A stretch of 64,000 bases of DNA from the NCBI RefSeq assembly GCF_001975725.1, contig NZ_CP019434.1, positions 558,001 through 622,000 of the forward strand. The letters run 5' to 3'. Source of the stretch: Acidihalobacter ferrooxydans (GTDB lineage: Bacteria > Pseudomonadota > Gammaproteobacteria > DSM-5130 > Acidihalobacteraceae). The notes beneath the pieces were generated by a model. The model did no database searches. It was not told the origin of the DNA and saw only the letters and a program-made list of their open reading frames with translations. Within the stretch, counting starts at the first letter, position 1. Each line of letters starts with the position of its first letter. The translations under genes were made by a program, and so were the position numbers. Of the stretch, positions 18,682 to 29,612 are shown piece after piece.

Positions 18682-20180
18682 CGATGGTTCTATCGCAATC
18701 GCAGCACGCATGGACATTGGGCGCTTTGCTTGAAGGCTGGTGTTGCCTGGATGCCGGCCGCGACATCGCGGTGCGAGGTCTGGCGCTGGACAGCCGGCGC
18801 GTCGCGCCCGGCGACGTGTTCTGCGCCGTGCAGGGCACGCGTCAGCACGGACTCGATTACTTGGATCAGGCGCTGGCATCGGGCGCGGTGGCCGTGCTCA
18901 GCGACCGTCCGGTGGACGCGGGGGCGGCGGTGCCGCTGATCGTATTGCCGGATCTGGCCGCGCAGCTCGGGCCGATTGCCGCACGGTTCCATGGCGAGCC
19001 TTCGCGACGCATGACGGTGATAGGCGTGACCGGTACCGACGGCAAGACATCGGTCAGTCATTTCATTGCCCAGGCGCTGGATCAGGATCGGGGGAAGGCC
19101 GCAGTGCTGGGAACCCTGGGTTACGGATTGCTCGGGCGCATCCGGCCTCTGCGCAACACCACACCGGACCCGCTGACTCTGCAGGCGGCCCTCGCCGAGC
19201 TGGTGCGCGAAGGTGCGCGCTGGGTGGTCATGGAAGCCTCATCGCACGGGCTGGATCAGGGCCGTCTGAACGGCGTCGCGTTCGATCAGGCGGTGCTCAG
19301 CCAGTTGACCCGCGATCATCTGGACTATCACGGCACGCTCGAAGCGTACGCTGCGGCCAAGCGCCGACTGTTCGACTGGCCGGGGCTCGATGCGGCGATC
19401 ATCAATCTCGACGATGCCTTCGGCCGCAGCCTCACCGCGGGTCTGGCGTCGACGCCACAAGTGCTGGGCTACACGCTCGAGGAACGCGATGCGCCCGGCG
19501 TCGAGGTGATCGTCGGCAGGGATCTGCGGTTAACGCCGCGAGGAATGACGTTACGCGTGGTCACTCCGTGGGGCGAAGGCGACATCGACAGTGCGTTGTA
19601 CGGACGCTTCAATGCAGCCAATCTGCTGGCCACTTTGACCAGCCTGCTCGGTCTGGGGCTGAGCCTGCCGGAAGCGCTCGGCCAACTGCGCCGTGTACGC
19701 GCGGTTCCGGGGCGGATGGAGCGCTTTGAGGCGCCGGGGCACCCGGTTGCGGTGGTCGACTATGCGCACACGCCGGGTGCGCTGGAGGCGGCGCTGCTGG
19801 CGGTGCGCGCGCATGGCGCGGAGCGCGTGCATTGCGTGTTCGGAGCCGGCGGTGATCGCGACCGCGGCAAACGTGCGTTGATGGGAGCTGTGGCCGAACA
19901 GCATGCCGACGTGCTGATCATCACGGACGACAACCCGCGCAGCGAAGACCCTGCGACCATCGTTGCCGGAATTTGCGCCGGGCTGCGCGCGCCGGATCAG
20001 GCGCGCATCGTGCACGACCGCGCGCGCGCGATCCGCGAGACGCTGGCTGGTGCGGCGGCGGACGACGTTGTGCTGATCGCCGGCAAGGGTCATGAGACCG
20101 AACAGATCACGGCGCAGGGCGTTCGGCATCACAGCGACCGCGAGATCGTACGCGACTGGTTCGCGGAGGTGGTGGCATGA
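18678..20180 (+). CDS. murE: UDP-MurNAc-tripeptide synthetase MurE
   Basis: MurE adds the third residue of the peptidoglycan stem peptide in the cytosol using ATP. The 500 residues contain the P-loop GVTGTDGKTS (116-125), a central ligase domain and the motif DNPR (418-421). DNPR marks enzymes that add meso-diaminopimelate, as expected for a Gram-negative. ATGA overlaps link it to ftsI and murF. Confidence 0.98.
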   Translation: MTMVLSQSQHAWTLGALLEGWCCLDAGRDIAVRGLALDSRRVAPGDVFCAVQGTRQHGLDYLDQALASGAVAVLSDRPVDAGAAVPLIVLPDLAAQLGPIAARFHGEPSRRMTVIGVTGTDGKTSVSHFIAQALDQDRGKAAVLGTLGYGLLGRIRPLRNTTPDPLTLQAALAELVREGARWVVMEASSHGLDQGRLNGVAFDQAVLSQLTRDHLDYHGTLEAYAAAKRRLFDWPGLDAAIINLDDAFGRSLTAGLASTPQVLGYTLEERDAPGVEVIVGRDLRLTPRGMTLRVVTPWGEGDIDSALYGRFNAANLLATLTSLLGLGLSLPEALGQLRRVRAVPGRMERFEAPGHPVAVVDYAHTPGALEAALLAVRAHGAERVHCVFGAGGDRDRGKRALMGAVAEQHADVLIITDDNPRSEDPATIVAGICAGLRAPDQARIVHDRARAIRETLAGAAADDVVLIAGKGHETEQITAQGVRHHSDREIVRDWFAEVVA

Positions 20181-21547
20181 ACCGGTGGCGCCTGTCGCAG
20201 ATCGCGGCCTGGACGCAAGGCCGGCTGGAAGGGGCCGATGTCGAGGTCGCTGCGGTCACCACGGACACCCGCAAGCCCGATCCGCAGGCCCTGTTCGTCG
20301 CGCTCGCGGGGCCACACTTCGACGGCCATGATTTCATCCGCGGCGCGGGCGTGCCGGACGTGGCCGCGGTGATGGTGCAGCGCGAGGTGGCGGGCGCTCA
20401 ACCGCGCGTGGTGGTGGACGATACTTTGGTCGGGCTGAGGCGTTTCGCGCACGGCTGGCGCGGCTGCATCGGCGCGTGCGTGGTTGCGCTGACTGGCAGC
20501 AATGGCAAGACGACGGTCAAGGAAATGCTCGCCGCGATTCTGTCGCATGACGGTGACACATTGGCAACCCGCGGCAATCTGAACAACCATATCGGCGTGC
20601 CGCTGACCTTGCTCGAAGTGACCCAGGCGCACCGTTACGCGGTGATCGAAATGGGCGCCAACCACCCCGGAGAAATCGCCGCGTTGACCGCGCTGGCGCA
20701 ACCGCGCGTGGCGCTGGTCAATAACGCCGGTCCGGCGCATCTTGAAGGTTTTGGCAGCCTGGCAGGCGTCGCCGCTGCCAAGGGCGAAATCTACGGCGGT
20801 CTGGGAGCCGACGGTGTCGCGGTGATCAACGCCGAGGATCGCTTCGCTCCTTATTGGATGGATCTCAACCAGGGCCGCGAGGTGCTGCGTTTCGCTCTGG
20901 ATGCCGAAGCTGAGGTGCGCGGTACGCAACAGGCGGACGGGCGGCTGCATATTGTCACGCCGCTGGGCGAAATCCAGGTCGACCTGCAACTACCTGGGCG
21001 GCACAACGCAATGAACGCGCTGGCCGCGACGGCTGCCGCCGTTGCGGCCGAGGCGGATCTGGAAGCCATTCGGGCCGGGCTCGAAGCCGTGCGCAGCGTG
21101 CCGGGCCGGCTGCGCCGGCTGAGCGGCGCGCATGGCGTGCAGGTTCTGGACGACAGCTACAACGCCAATCCTGGCTCACTGGCCGCCGGTCTCGCTGTGC
21201 TGGCCGAGGCGGCCGTGCCGCGCTGGTTGGTCATCGGCGATATGGCTGAACTCGGCAACACGGCCGCGCAGGCGCATCGCGAGGTGGGCGAGCGTGCCCG
21301 CGCGGCGGGCATAGAACGTCTGTTCGCCTTCGGCCCGCTCAGCGCCGAGGCGGCCTCGGCCTTCGGTGACGGGGCTGAACATCACACGCAGATGAATGAT
21401 TTGATTGAAGCGATTTCCAGTGCGGTGGTCAGGGCTGCACAGCCCCCGTGCGTACTGGTCAAGGGCTCCCGTTCGATGGGCATGGAGAGGGTGGTGCAGG
21501 CACTGTCCGCCACGGCCGGCGCCGAGGAGCACGCGCATGCTGTATAG
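20177..21547 (+). CDS. murF: UDP-MurNAc-tripeptide-D-alanyl-D-alanine ligase MurF
   Basis: MurF completes the UDP-MurNAc-pentapeptide by adding D-Ala-D-Ala. The 456 residues show the ATP loop [15 protein letters not shown], the conserved [23 protein letters not shown] and [10 protein letters not shown]. The end overlaps mraY by 11 bp, longer than the other overlaps in the cluster. Confidence 0.98.
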   Translation: MNRWRLSQIAAWTQGRLEGADVEVAAVTTDTRKPDPQALFVALAGPHFDGHDFIRGAGVPDVAAVMVQREVAGAQPRVVVDDTLVGLRRFAHGWRGCIGACVVALTGSNGKTTVKEMLAAILSHDGDTLATRGNLNNHIGVPLTLLEVTQAHRYAVIEMGANHPGEIAALTALAQPRVALVNNAGPAHLEGFGSLAGVAAAKGEIYGGLGADGVAVINAEDRFAPYWMDLNQGREVLRFALDAEAEVRGTQQADGRLHIVTPLGEIQVDLQLPGRHNAMNALAATAAAVAAEADLEAIRAGLEAVRSVPGRLRRLSGAHGVQVLDDSYNANPGSLAAGLAVLAEAAVPRWLVIGDMAELGNTAAQAHREVGERARAAGIERLFAFGPLSAEAASAFGDGAEHHTQMNDLIEAISSAVVRAAQPPCVLVKGSRSMGMERVVQALSATAGAEEHAHAV

Positions 21548-22622
21548 CCTGTTCGAATTCCTTGCGCAGCATGTCTACAGCGGGTTTCATGTGTTCTCGT
21601 ATCTGACGATGCGGGCGATTCTCGGCGTGCTCACCGCGCTGCTGATTGCGCTGTTTGTCGGTCCGGGCATGATCCGCCGTCTGGTCGACCTCAAAATCGG
21701 TCAACAGGTGCGCCGCGACGGCCCGCAGACACATCTGACCAAGGCCGGCACACCGACCATGGGCGGAGCGCTGATCCTGATCGCGGTGGCCTTGTCGACG
21801 CTGTTCTGGAGCGATCTGGACAATCGCTATGTGTGGTTGGTGCTGATCGTGACGATGGCGACCGGCATCATCGGCGGAATCGATGATTACAAGAAGCTGC
21901 GCTACGGGAGTTCGCGCGGTCTGAGTGCGCGGTCGAAATTCTTCTGGCAGTCGGTGATCGGTTTCGCCGCGGCGGGTTATCTGTTTTCTTCGGCGGTCGA
22001 GCCGGCGCAGACGGCGCTGCTGATCCCCTTCTCCAAGGAAGTGATGCTGCCGCTGGGATTGTTGTTCATTCCCTTCACCTGGCTGGTGATCGTCGGTTCG
22101 AGCAATGCCGTGAATCTGACCGACGGGCTGGACGGTCTGGCGATCATGCCGACGGTGATGGTGGCCGGCGCATTGGCGGTGTTCGCGTACCTGACCGGTA
22201 ATTTCAAATTCGCCACCTATCTGGGTATCCCCTACGTGGCCGGCGTGGGTGAACTGGTGGTGTTCTGCGGTGCGCTGGTGGGTTCGGGGCTGGGCTTTTT
22301 GTGGTTCAACACGTACCCGGCACAGGTGTTCATGGGCGATGTCGGCGCGCTGGCGCTGGGCGCCGCGCTGGGCGTGGTTGCCGTGGTGGTGCGCCAGGAA
22401 CTGGTGCTGGTCATCATGGGCGGCGTGTTCGTCATGGAAACCGTATCGGTGATCCTGCAGGTCGGCTCGTTCAAGCTGACCGGCAAGCGCGTGTTCAAGA
22501 TGGCGCCGCTGCATCATCATTTCGAACTCAAGGGCTGGCCGGAGCCGCGCGTCATCGTGCGCTTCTGGATCGTCACCGTGATTTTGGTGCTGATTGGTCT
22601 GGCCAGCCTCAAGGTGCGGTGA
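21537..22622 (+). CDS. mraY: Phospho-MurNAc-pentapeptide transferase MraY
   Basis: MraY transfers phospho-MurNAc-pentapeptide to undecaprenyl phosphate, forming lipid I at the inner membrane. The chosen ATG gives 361 residues starting [20 protein letters not shown]. About ten membrane segments and the catalytic-type motifs [16 protein letters not shown], and [11 protein letters not shown] plus the HHHFE signature are present. The open frame extending upstream runs inside murF and is not real. Confidence 0.98.
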   Translation: MLYSLFEFLAQHVYSGFHVFSYLTMRAILGVLTALLIALFVGPGMIRRLVDLKIGQQVRRDGPQTHLTKAGTPTMGGALILIAVALSTLFWSDLDNRYVWLVLIVTMATGIIGGIDDYKKLRYGSSRGLSARSKFFWQSVIGFAAAGYLFSSAVEPAQTALLIPFSKEVMLPLGLLFIPFTWLVIVGSSNAVNLTDGLDGLAIMPTVMVAGALAVFAYLTGNFKFATYLGIPYVAGVGELVVFCGALVGSGLGFLWFNTYPAQVFMGDVGALALGAALGVVAVVVRQELVLVIMGGVFVMETVSVILQVGSFKLTGKRVFKMAPLHHHFELKGWPEPRVIVRFWIVTVILVLIGLASLKVR

Positions 22623-22623
22623 G

Positions 22624-23991
22624 ATGACGGTCATGATGTGCGTCGACGATAAGCTGCAACCCTTGCCCAGGCTCGACAACCTGGTCGTCGGCCTGGGCGC
22701 GACCGGCCTTTCCGTGGCACGTCATCTGGCGGCGCGCGGGGAGAATTTCGCAGTGGTCGACAGCCGTGCCCAGCCTCCGGGGCTGGCAGCCTTGCAGCGC
22801 GAACTGCAGCCGGACGAGGTGTATTTCGGCAGTTTCGACCGCAGGCTTTTTCTGCGCGCGAAACGCCTGATCGTCAGCCCTGGCGTGTCCTTGTCCAGCC
22901 CGGCCATTGCCGAGGCCCGCGCTGCCGGGGCGGAGGTCATTGGCGATGTCGAGTTGTTCGCGCGCCTCAATCGCGCTCCGGTGGTGGCGATCACCGGCTC
23001 GAACGGCAAGAGCACCGTTACCACTCTGCTCGGTGCGATGGCGCAGACGGCGCAGTGGAACGTGGCCGTGGGCGGCAATCTCGGCACGCCGGCGCTCGAT
23101 CTGCTGAGCGAACAGCCGCAGGATCTGGTTGTGCTCGAACTGTCGAGTTTTCAACTCGAAGCGATCGAATCGCTGGCGCCGAGGGCAGCGGTTGTGCTCA
23201 ACCTGAGCCCGGATCATATGGACCGTTACGCCTCATTCGAGGCGTATGCGCAGGCCAAGGGGCGCATTTACGCCAAGGCCGAGCATTGCGTGGTGAACCG
23301 TGAAGACCGGCCCGCCGCGGCCTTGTCCGGTCACCGCGACTGCGTGTCGTTCGGGCTTGACGAACCGCAGCGCGAACACGATTACGGCTTGCGTCAACAT
23401 GCCGGCGCGCAGTGGTTCGTGCGCGGGAGCCGACCGCTGTTGCCGGTGGCCGGTCTGCGTATTGCCGGCCGGCACAATCTGGCCAATGCATTGGCGGCTC
23501 TGGCGCTGGGCGAAGCCGCCGGCCTGCCGCTGGCGGCGATGCTCGACGCCGTGCGGAATTTTCCCGGTCTGCCGCACCGTTGTCAGTGGATCGGCACGCG
23601 CGATGGCGTGGACTGGTTCGATGATTCCAAAGGCACCAACGTCGGCGCCACAGTGGCCGCGGTCGCCGGTCTGGAAGGCACGCTGGTGCTGCTCGCCGGC
23701 GGGCAGGGCAAGGGGCAGGATTTTACGCCGCTGCGCGATACGTTGGCGGGGCGCGCGCGCGCCGTGGTGCTGCTTGGCGAGGCGGCGCCTGAATTGCGCA
23801 AGGTGCTGGCCGGCGTGACCGAGCTGATCGACGCCGCCGATATGGAATCGGCCGTGTCTGCGGCGCAGGCGGCGGCGCAGCCGGGCGACCGCGTATTGCT
23901 CTCACCGGCTTGTGCCAGTCTGGACATGTTCACCAATTACGTCGCACGTGGGGAAGCCTTCGTGAAGGCGTTTCGGAGCTTGCGATCATGA
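22624..23991 (+). CDS. murD: UDP-MurNAc-L-alanine-D-glutamate ligase MurD
   Basis: MurD adds D-glutamate to UDP-MurNAc-L-Ala. The start at 22624, one base after the mraY stop, gives 455 residues. An alternative ATG lies at 22633. The protein shows a Rossmann-like N-terminus (VVGLGATGLSVARHLA), ATP loop AITGSNGKSTVTTLLG, LELSSFQLE and LNLSPDHMDRY. The stop overlaps the ftsW start (ATGA). Confidence 0.97.
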   Translation: MTVMMCVDDKLQPLPRLDNLVVGLGATGLSVARHLAARGENFAVVDSRAQPPGLAALQRELQPDEVYFGSFDRRLFLRAKRLIVSPGVSLSSPAIAEARAAGAEVIGDVELFARLNRAPVVAITGSNGKSTVTTLLGAMAQTAQWNVAVGGNLGTPALDLLSEQPQDLVVLELSSFQLEAIESLAPRAAVVLNLSPDHMDRYASFEAYAQAKGRIYAKAEHCVVNREDRPAAALSGHRDCVSFGLDEPQREHDYGLRQHAGAQWFVRGSRPLLPVAGLRIAGRHNLANALAALALGEAAGLPLAAMLDAVRNFPGLPHRCQWIGTRDGVDWFDDSKGTNVGATVAAVAGLEGTLVLLAGGQGKGQDFTPLRDTLAGRARAVVLLGEAAPELRKVLAGVTELIDAADMESAVSAAQAAAQPGDRVLLSPACASLDMFTNYVARGEAFVKAFRSLRS

Positions 23992-25241
23992 GCGCCGATT
24001 TTCGTGACACCGGTTTTCGTGACACCGATTTGCGTAACACAGATCTGCGTGACACCGATCTGCGCAGGGCGGCGGCCGGGCCGCTGTTCGGTACGCGTGT
24101 CGATCTGCCCTTGCTGCTGGTCTCGGTGGCGGTGCTCTGCCTCGGCCTGGTGATGGTCGAGTCGGCCTCGATCAGTGTCGCCACGCGCTTGACCGGTAAC
24201 CCGTTTTATTACTTCGAGCACCAGGTGGTGTATGCCGTGCTGGGGGTGCTGGCCGCGTGGGTGGTTTACCGGATTCCGCTGGTCGTCTGGCAACGGTCCG
24301 GCATGCTGTTGTTGCTGCTGTCCTGGGTGATGCTCGCGCTGGTGCTGATTCCGCATCTCGGGCATGTGGTCAACGGCAGCCGACGCTGGATCGGCGCCGG
24401 GCCGATCAATATTCAGGTATCGGAGCTGGCCAAACTGTTCATTACGATTTATCTCGCGGACTATCTGGTGCGCCGCCACGAGGAGGTGCGCAACACGTTC
24501 GGCGGTTTTCTCAAGCCAATGTTGGCAATGGCGCTCGCGGCGGTGCTGTTGCTCAAGGAGCCCGATTACGGCAGTGCCGTGGTGCTGCTGGCCATCGGGC
24601 TGGGCATGTTGTTTCTGGCCGGCGCGCGCCTGAAGCAGTTCGGCCTGTTTTTGCTGTTCACTCTGATCGGCATCGCCCTGCTGGCGGTGAGTTCGCCCTA
24701 TCGCGTCGCGCGGCTGACGAGTTTTCTCGACCCGTGGGCCGATCCTTACAACGCGGGTTTCCAGCTCACCCAGTCGCTGATCGCCATCGGCAGTGGTTCG
24801 TGGTTCGGCGTGGGGCTGGGCGACAGCATCCAGAAGCTGTTTTACCTGCCGGAGGCGTACACGGATTTCCTGTTCGCCGTACTGGCCGAGGAATTGGGCC
24901 TGATCGGGGCGTTCGCGGTGATCGCGCTCTATGCGGTGATGGTGGTGCGCGGCTTCCATATCGGGCGGCGCGCGGTGCTGGCCGCGCAGCCGTTCGCCGG
25001 TTATCTGGCTTACGGCATCGCGATCTGGCTTGGCTTGCAGGCGTTCATCAATATCGGCGTGAACATGGGCCTGTTGCCGACCAAGGGTCTGACCCTGCCG
25101 CTGATGAGCTATGGGGGCAGCAGCATGGTGGTCAATTGCATGGCGCTGGGTTTTCTGCAACGCGCCCATCGCGAAACCGTCGAGACGGGTGCCCTGCCCA
25201 AGGCCGGCGGGCGTCGCCGCGTGCGCAAGGAGGCCGCATGA
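23988..25241 (+). CDS. ftsW: Septal peptidoglycan glycosyltransferase FtsW with N-terminal pentapeptide repeats
   Basis: FtsW is the SEDS-family polymerase that builds glycan strands at the septum with FtsI. The 417 residues contain ten predicted membrane segments and hallmark motifs [31 protein letters not shown] and [10 protein letters not shown]. The cytoplasmic N-terminus is unusual. Residues 3-27 are five consecutive pentapeptides ([25 protein letters not shown]), matching the A(D/N)LxX pattern, encoded by a 15-bp tandem repeat. The start is fixed by the ATGA overlap with murD, so these residues should be translated. Confidence 0.97.
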   Translation: MSADFRDTGFRDTDLRNTDLRDTDLRRAAAGPLFGTRVDLPLLLVSVAVLCLGLVMVESASISVATRLTGNPFYYFEHQVVYAVLGVLAAWVVYRIPLVVWQRSGMLLLLLSWVMLALVLIPHLGHVVNGSRRWIGAGPINIQVSELAKLFITIYLADYLVRRHEEVRNTFGGFLKPMLAMALAAVLLLKEPDYGSAVVLLAIGLGMLFLAGARLKQFGLFLLFTLIGIALLAVSSPYRVARLTSFLDPWADPYNAGFQLTQSLIAIGSGSWFGVGLGDSIQKLFYLPEAYTDFLFAVLAEELGLIGAFAVIALYAVMVVRGFHIGRRAVLAAQPFAGYLAYGIAIWLGLQAFINIGVNMGLLPTKGLTLPLMSYGGSSMVVNCMALGFLQRAHRETVETGALPKAGGRRRVRKEAA

Positions 25242-26332
25242 GCGCGTCGCGTCCGGTGATGATTATGGCCGGCGGCACCGGCGGCCATGTGTTTCCGGGG
25301 TTGGCCGTGGCGGCGGCGCTGCGCGCACGCGGGCAGCGTGTGATCTGGCTGGGGACGCGGCGCGGACTGGAGTCGCGGCTGGTTCCAGCGGCGGACATTC
25401 CGATCGAGTGGATCGGGATCGGTGGTTTGCGCGGCAAGGGTCTGCGCACCCGATTGCTGGCGCCGCTACGCCTCGCCGCGGCACTGTTGCAGGCGCTGGC
25501 GATTCTGTTGCGGCAGCGCCCGCGGGTGGTGGTCGGTTTCGGTGGCTTCGTGGCCGGGCCGGGCGGCCTGATGGCTGCGCTGCTGCGCATTCCGCTGGTG
25601 CTGCACGAGCAGAATGCGGTCCCCGGACTGACCAATCGTTGGCTGGCGCGTTTCGCCAGCCGGGTGTTCACCGGTTTCCCGGTGGCGCTGCCGGGCGCGC
25701 CGCAGCGACAGCGCTATGTCGGCAATCCGGTGCGTGCGGAAATCGCGGCGCTGCCGGCGCCGGCCACGCGCATGGCGGGTCGGCAGGGCGGGCTGCGCGT
25801 ACTGGTGCTCGGCGGCAGTCAGGGCGCGGCGGCGTTGAATCGCAGCGTGCCGGCGGCGCTCGCCTTGCTGGCGCCCGAGTCGCGCCCGCAGGTGTGGCAC
25901 CAGGCCGGCGAACGGCATCTGCAAGCGACACGCGATGCCTACACGCAGACCCAGGTCGAGGCCCGCGTCGAACCGTTCGTGAGCGATATGGCAGCGGCCT
26001 ATGCCTGGGCCGATCTGGTGGTCTGTCGTTCCGGCGCGCTGACCGTGGCGGAACTGGCCGCTGCCGGAGTGGCGGCATTGCTTGTGCCGTTTCCGTATGC
26101 GGTCGACGATCACCAGCGCGTCAACGGCCGGTTTCTGGTCGACGCGGGCGCGGCGGTGATGATCGTGGAAAGCGCCCTGACGACCGCGCGCCTGGCCGAG
26201 GAACTGCAGGCGCTGCTGGACCGGTCGCGCCTGCTGGCGATGGCGGGCGCGGCGCGCGCGCTTGCGCGCGTCGACGCCGCCGAGGTGGTGGCCGAGGCCT
26301 GCCTCAAGCTGGCCGAAGGGGGGGGGCGCGGC
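25238..26332 (+). CDS. murG: Lipid II-forming GlcNAc transferase MurG, in frame with murC
   Basis: MurG adds GlcNAc to lipid I, making lipid II on the inner face of the membrane. Key motifs are [16 protein letters not shown] near the start (residues 10-25), [35 protein letters not shown] and the donor-site region [16 protein letters not shown]. There is no stop codon before murC. The frame passes through a G9 tract (26318-26326) and continues into murC up to 27754, 838 codons in all. With G8 the protein would end EGGGAA at a TGA overlapping the murC ATG, 365 residues, the normal arrangement. Confidence 0.95.
26318..26326 (+). other. G9 homopolymer at the murG/murC junction
   Basis: Nine consecutive G residues lie seven bases before the murC ATG at 26333. 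Loss of one G would bring the TGA at 26334-26336 into the murG frame. The tract could be a slippage site, a fixed gene fusion or a base-count error. Confidence 0.9.
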
Positions 26333-27754
26333 ATGAGCGCGGTGCACGAACATATGGCCACACGGCGTATCCGCCGCATTCATTTCGTCGGTATCGGCGG
26401 TGCGGGCATGGGCGGAATCGCCGAAGTGCTGGCCAATCTGGGCTATGCGGTCAGTGGCTCGGATCAGGCCGAAAATGCGATGACGCGCCATTTGGTCGGG
26501 TTGGGCGTGGAGGTGTTTCGTGGGCATGCAGCCGAACACGTGCGTGGGGTGGACGTGGTGGTGGTCTCCACTGCGATTCATGCCGGCAATCCCGAAGTGG
26601 ACGCGGCACGCGCAGCGCGCATTCCGCTGGTGCGCCGTGCGGAGATGCTCGCCGAGCTGATGCGTTTCCGTTACGGCATCGCGGTGGCCGGCACCCACGG
26701 CAAGACCACGACCACGAGTCTGGTGGCGAGCGTGCTGGCCGAGGGCAATCTGGACCCGACGTTTATCATCGGCGGGCGCCTGAACAGCACGGCGTCGCAT
26801 TCGCGTCTGGGCGACAGTCATTATCTGGTCGCCGAGGCCGACGAGAGCGATGCCTCGTTCCTGTACCTGCAACCGATGGTGGCGATTGTCACCAACATCG
26901 ACGCCGATCATCTGGATACCTACGGTGGCGACTACGCCGAGCTGGAGCGGGTGTTCGTCGAATTTCTCCATCACCTGCCGTTCTACGGGCTGTCGGTATT
27001 GTGTGTGGACGATCCGGGCGTGCGCCGCGTGCTGGCGCAGATTAACCGGCCGATGCTGACCTACGGCATCGAGCAGGCGGCGGATGTGACGGCCAACGAT
27101 ATCCGCTTTGACGGGACGCGCACGCATTTCAATGTGCGCCTGCCAGGGCGCGCGGCGGTGTTGCCGGTGGTGCTCAATCTGCCGGGCCGGCACAACGTGT
27201 TGAACGCGCTGGCCGCGATCGCGGTGGCGCACGAGCTGGGTGTGAGCGACGTCGATATCGCGCAGGCTCTATCCGGTTTTCAGGGAATTGGTCGGCGCTT
27301 TCAGATCGGCGGGGACGTCGATCTGCCGCAGGGGCGCGTGCTGCTGGTCGATGATTACGGGCACCATCCGACGGAGGTCGCCGCCACGCTGGCCGCGGCG
27401 CGCAACGCCTGGCCGGAGCGGCGTTTGGTGGTGGCGTTCCAGCCGCATCGGTATACGCGCACCCGCGATCTGTTCGAGGACTTCGTGCGCGTGCTCAGCG
27501 AAGTCGATGTACTGCTCTTGCTGGAGGTGTACGCCGCCGGCGAGGAGGCGGTTCCCAACGCGGATGGCCGCAGCCTGGCGCGGGCGATCCGGGCGCGCGG
27601 GCGTGTCGAGCCGATTTTCGTCGAGCATGTCGATGGCCTGGGCGCGGCGCTGCGCGATGTGGTGCGCGCGGGCGACGTGGTGCTGACACTGGGCGCGGGG
27701 TCCATCGGGCAGGCCGCCTCGCGGCTGCCCGCGACGCTGGGAGGTGCGGCGTGA
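26333..27754 (+). CDS. murC: UDP-N-acetylmuramate-L-alanine ligase MurC
   Basis: MurC starts the stem peptide by adding L-Ala to UDP-MurNAc. From the ATG at 26333 it has 473 residues. Motifs are [18 protein letters not shown], the ATP loop [37 protein letters not shown] and [11 protein letters not shown] later ATG at 26354 is also possible. As read, the frame is continuous with murG. The stop overlaps the murB GTG start. Confidence 0.97.
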   Translation: MSAVHEHMATRRIRRIHFVGIGGAGMGGIAEVLANLGYAVSGSDQAENAMTRHLVGLGVEVFRGHAAEHVRGVDVVVVSTAIHAGNPEVDAARAARIPLVRRAEMLAELMRFRYGIAVAGTHGKTTTTSLVASVLAEGNLDPTFIIGGRLNSTASHSRLGDSHYLVAEADESDASFLYLQPMVAIVTNIDADHLDTYGGDYAELERVFVEFLHHLPFYGLSVLCVDDPGVRRVLAQINRPMLTYGIEQAADVTANDIRFDGTRTHFNVRLPGRAAVLPVVLNLPGRHNVLNALAAIAVAHELGVSDVDIAQALSGFQGIGRRFQIGGDVDLPQGRVLLVDDYGHHPTEVAATLAAARNAWPERRLVVAFQPHRYTRTRDLFEDFVRVLSEVDVLLLLEVYAAGEEAVPNADGRSLARAIRARGRVEPIFVEHVDGLGAALRDVVRAGDVVLTLGAGSIGQAASRLPATLGGAA

Positions 27755-28671
27755 ACGCGGCCCTGGATCTGCGCGGCCTGCGCGGCGAGTTGCAGCTTGA
27801 TGCGCCGCTGGCGGGATTGACCAGTTGGCGCGTTGGCGGGTCTGCAGAGCGGCTGTACAGGCCGGCGGATTTGCCCGATCTGCAACAGTTCCTGCGCCAG
27901 TTGCCAGCCACCGAACCGCTGCTCTGGCTGGGTCTGGGCAGCAATCTACTGGTCCGCGATGGCGGCGTGCGCGGCACGGTGATTGCGTTGCATGCGCGTC
28001 TCGACGCGCTGGCGCGTCTGGGGACGAACGGCGTGTCTGCCGGGGCTGGCGTGCCGGGGGCAAAACTCGCGCGCTTCGCCGCGCGGGCCGGCTTGCGCGG
28101 CGGCGAATTCTTCGCCGGCATTCCAGGCACTGTGGGCGGGGCGCTGGCGATGAACGCCGGGGCGTTCGGCGGCGAGACATGGGGCGTGGTGCGCCGTGTG
28201 CAGACCATTGATCGGGCCGGTGTGCTGCGGTGGCAGACGCCGGACGCGTTCGAGATCGGCTATCGCCATGTGCGCGGGCAGGACGCCAGTGCGCCGGCCT
28301 GGTTCGTGGCGGCAGAGTTTGAATTGGAGCCGGGCGATGATCCGCAGGTGTTGCAGCAACGCATCCGGCAGTTGCTGGCGGGCCGGGCGGCGAGCCAGCC
28401 AACCGGTGCGGCATCCTGCGGCTCGGTGTTTCGCAATCCGCCGGGCGACCACGCGGGACGCTTGATCGAGGCGGCAGGGCTTAAAGGCCTGCGTGTCGGT
28501 GGCGCCGAAGTGGCGGCCAAACATGCCAATTTCATTCTCAATACCGGCGCCGCTACGGCCGGCGATATCGAGGAGCTGATTGGCCAGGTGCAGGCGCGGG
28601 TGGAAGCGCACAGCGGGGTTCGTCTGCAACCCGAGGTACGCATCGTGGGCGAGCGGGAGGCACGGTCATGA
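27751..28671 (+). CDS. murB: UDP-N-acetylenolpyruvoylglucosamine reductase MurB
   Basis: MurB is the FAD and NADPH enzyme that forms UDP-MurNAc. The 306-residue protein with GTG start is of the shorter type I-like/IIa length. It shows [51 protein letters not shown], the catalytic-loop CGSVFRNP and [20 protein letters not shown] and ATGA overlaps join it to murC and ddl. Confidence 0.97.
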   Translation: MNAALDLRGLRGELQLDAPLAGLTSWRVGGSAERLYRPADLPDLQQFLRQLPATEPLLWLGLGSNLLVRDGGVRGTVIALHARLDALARLGTNGVSAGAGVPGAKLARFAARAGLRGGEFFAGIPGTVGGALAMNAGAFGGETWGVVRRVQTIDRAGVLRWQTPDAFEIGYRHVRGQDASAPAWFVAAEFELEPGDDPQVLQQRIRQLLAGRAASQPTGAASCGSVFRNPPGDHAGRLIEAAGLKGLRVGGAEVAAKHANFILNTGAATAGDIEELIGQVQARVEAHSGVRLQPEVRIVGEREARS

Positions 28672-29612
28672 ACATTGATCCGCAGCGTTTCGGCCGCGTG
28701 GGGGTGCTGATGGGTGGCTGGTCGGCCGAGCGCGAGGTGTCGCTGCAAAGTGGCGCGAGTGTGACGGCGGCATTGCGGATCGGCGGCGTGGACGCGGTGG
28801 CGGTCGATCTGCGGCGCGAGACCGCGGTGGCCCAGATCACCGAAGGCGGTTTCGATCGTTGTTTTCCGATCATTCACGGCACCGGCGGGGAGGATGGCAC
28901 GCTGCAGGCGCTGCTCGATTTGCTCGGCCTGCCGTATACCGGCAGTGGCGTGCTCGGCTCGGCGCTGGGCATGGACAAGCTGCGCTGCAAGCAGATCTGG
29001 CGCGCGCAGGGTCTGCCGGTGGTGCCGGGCGAGGTGGCGCATGCCACGACGGATTTCGCCGCGCTCGTGCAGCGGCATGGCTTGCCATTGTTCGTGAAGC
29101 CGTCGGAGGAGGGGTCGAGTGTCGGCGTCACCCGGGTCAAGCGTGCCGAAGACCTGCCGGTGGCGTATGCCGCGGCTGCGGCCTGTCATGGCGCGGTGCT
29201 GGTCGAACCGGCGATGGCCGGCGGCGACTATACGGTTGCGGTTCTGGGTGCGGAGGCGCTGCCGGCGATCCGCATCGTGCCCGCGGGGGAGTTTTACGAC
29301 TATGCCGCGAAATACACCCGCGACGATACCCGGTATCTGTGCCCCTGCGGTTTGCCGGATGCGACCGAGCGGGCGCTCCGCGACCTAGCGGTCGCGGCAT
29401 TCGCCGCCGTCGGCGGCAAGGGCTGGGGGCGCGTCGATTTTCTGTTCGATGCCGCCGGCGCGCCCTATGTTGCCGAGGTGAATACGGTGCCGGGCATGAC
29501 CGGACACAGTCTGGTGCCGATGGCGGCGCGGGCCGTGGGCATGGATATGACGCAGCTGGTGCTGCGTATTCTCGCGCAGACCTTGCCGGCCGGGGATCGC
29601 GATGGAGCATGA
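28668..29612 (+). CDS. ddl: D-alanine-D-alanine ligase
   Basis: This enzyme makes the D-Ala-D-Ala dipeptide used by MurF. The 314 residues form an ATP-grasp fold with GRVGVLMGGWSAEREVSLQS, FPIIHGTGGEDGTLQ, LFVKPSEEGSSVGV, and the metal site motif EVNTVPGMTGHSL. ATGA overlaps join it to murB and ftsQ. Its dcw position suggests the DdlB type. Confidence 0.97.
   Translation: MNIDPQRFGRVGVLMGGWSAEREVSLQSGASVTAALRIGGVDAVAVDLRRETAVAQITEGGFDRCFPIIHGTGGEDGTLQALLDLLGLPYTGSGVLGSALGMDKLRCKQIWRAQGLPVVPGEVAHATTDFAALVQRHGLPLFVKPSEEGSSVGVTRVKRAEDLPVAYAAAAACHGAVLVEPAMAGGDYTVAVLGAEALPAIRIVPAGEFYDYAAKYTRDDTRYLCPCGLPDATERALRDLAVAAFAAVGGKGWGRVDFLFDAAGAPYVAEVNTVPGMTGHSLVPMAARAVGMDMTQLVLRILAQTLPAGDRDGA

Noticed and set aside
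24257-25237. Open frame within ftsW that is continuous with murG
   Set aside because: This part is out of frame with the conserved ftsW protein and looks like Arg/Gly-rich shadow translation. Only the part from 25238 is real.
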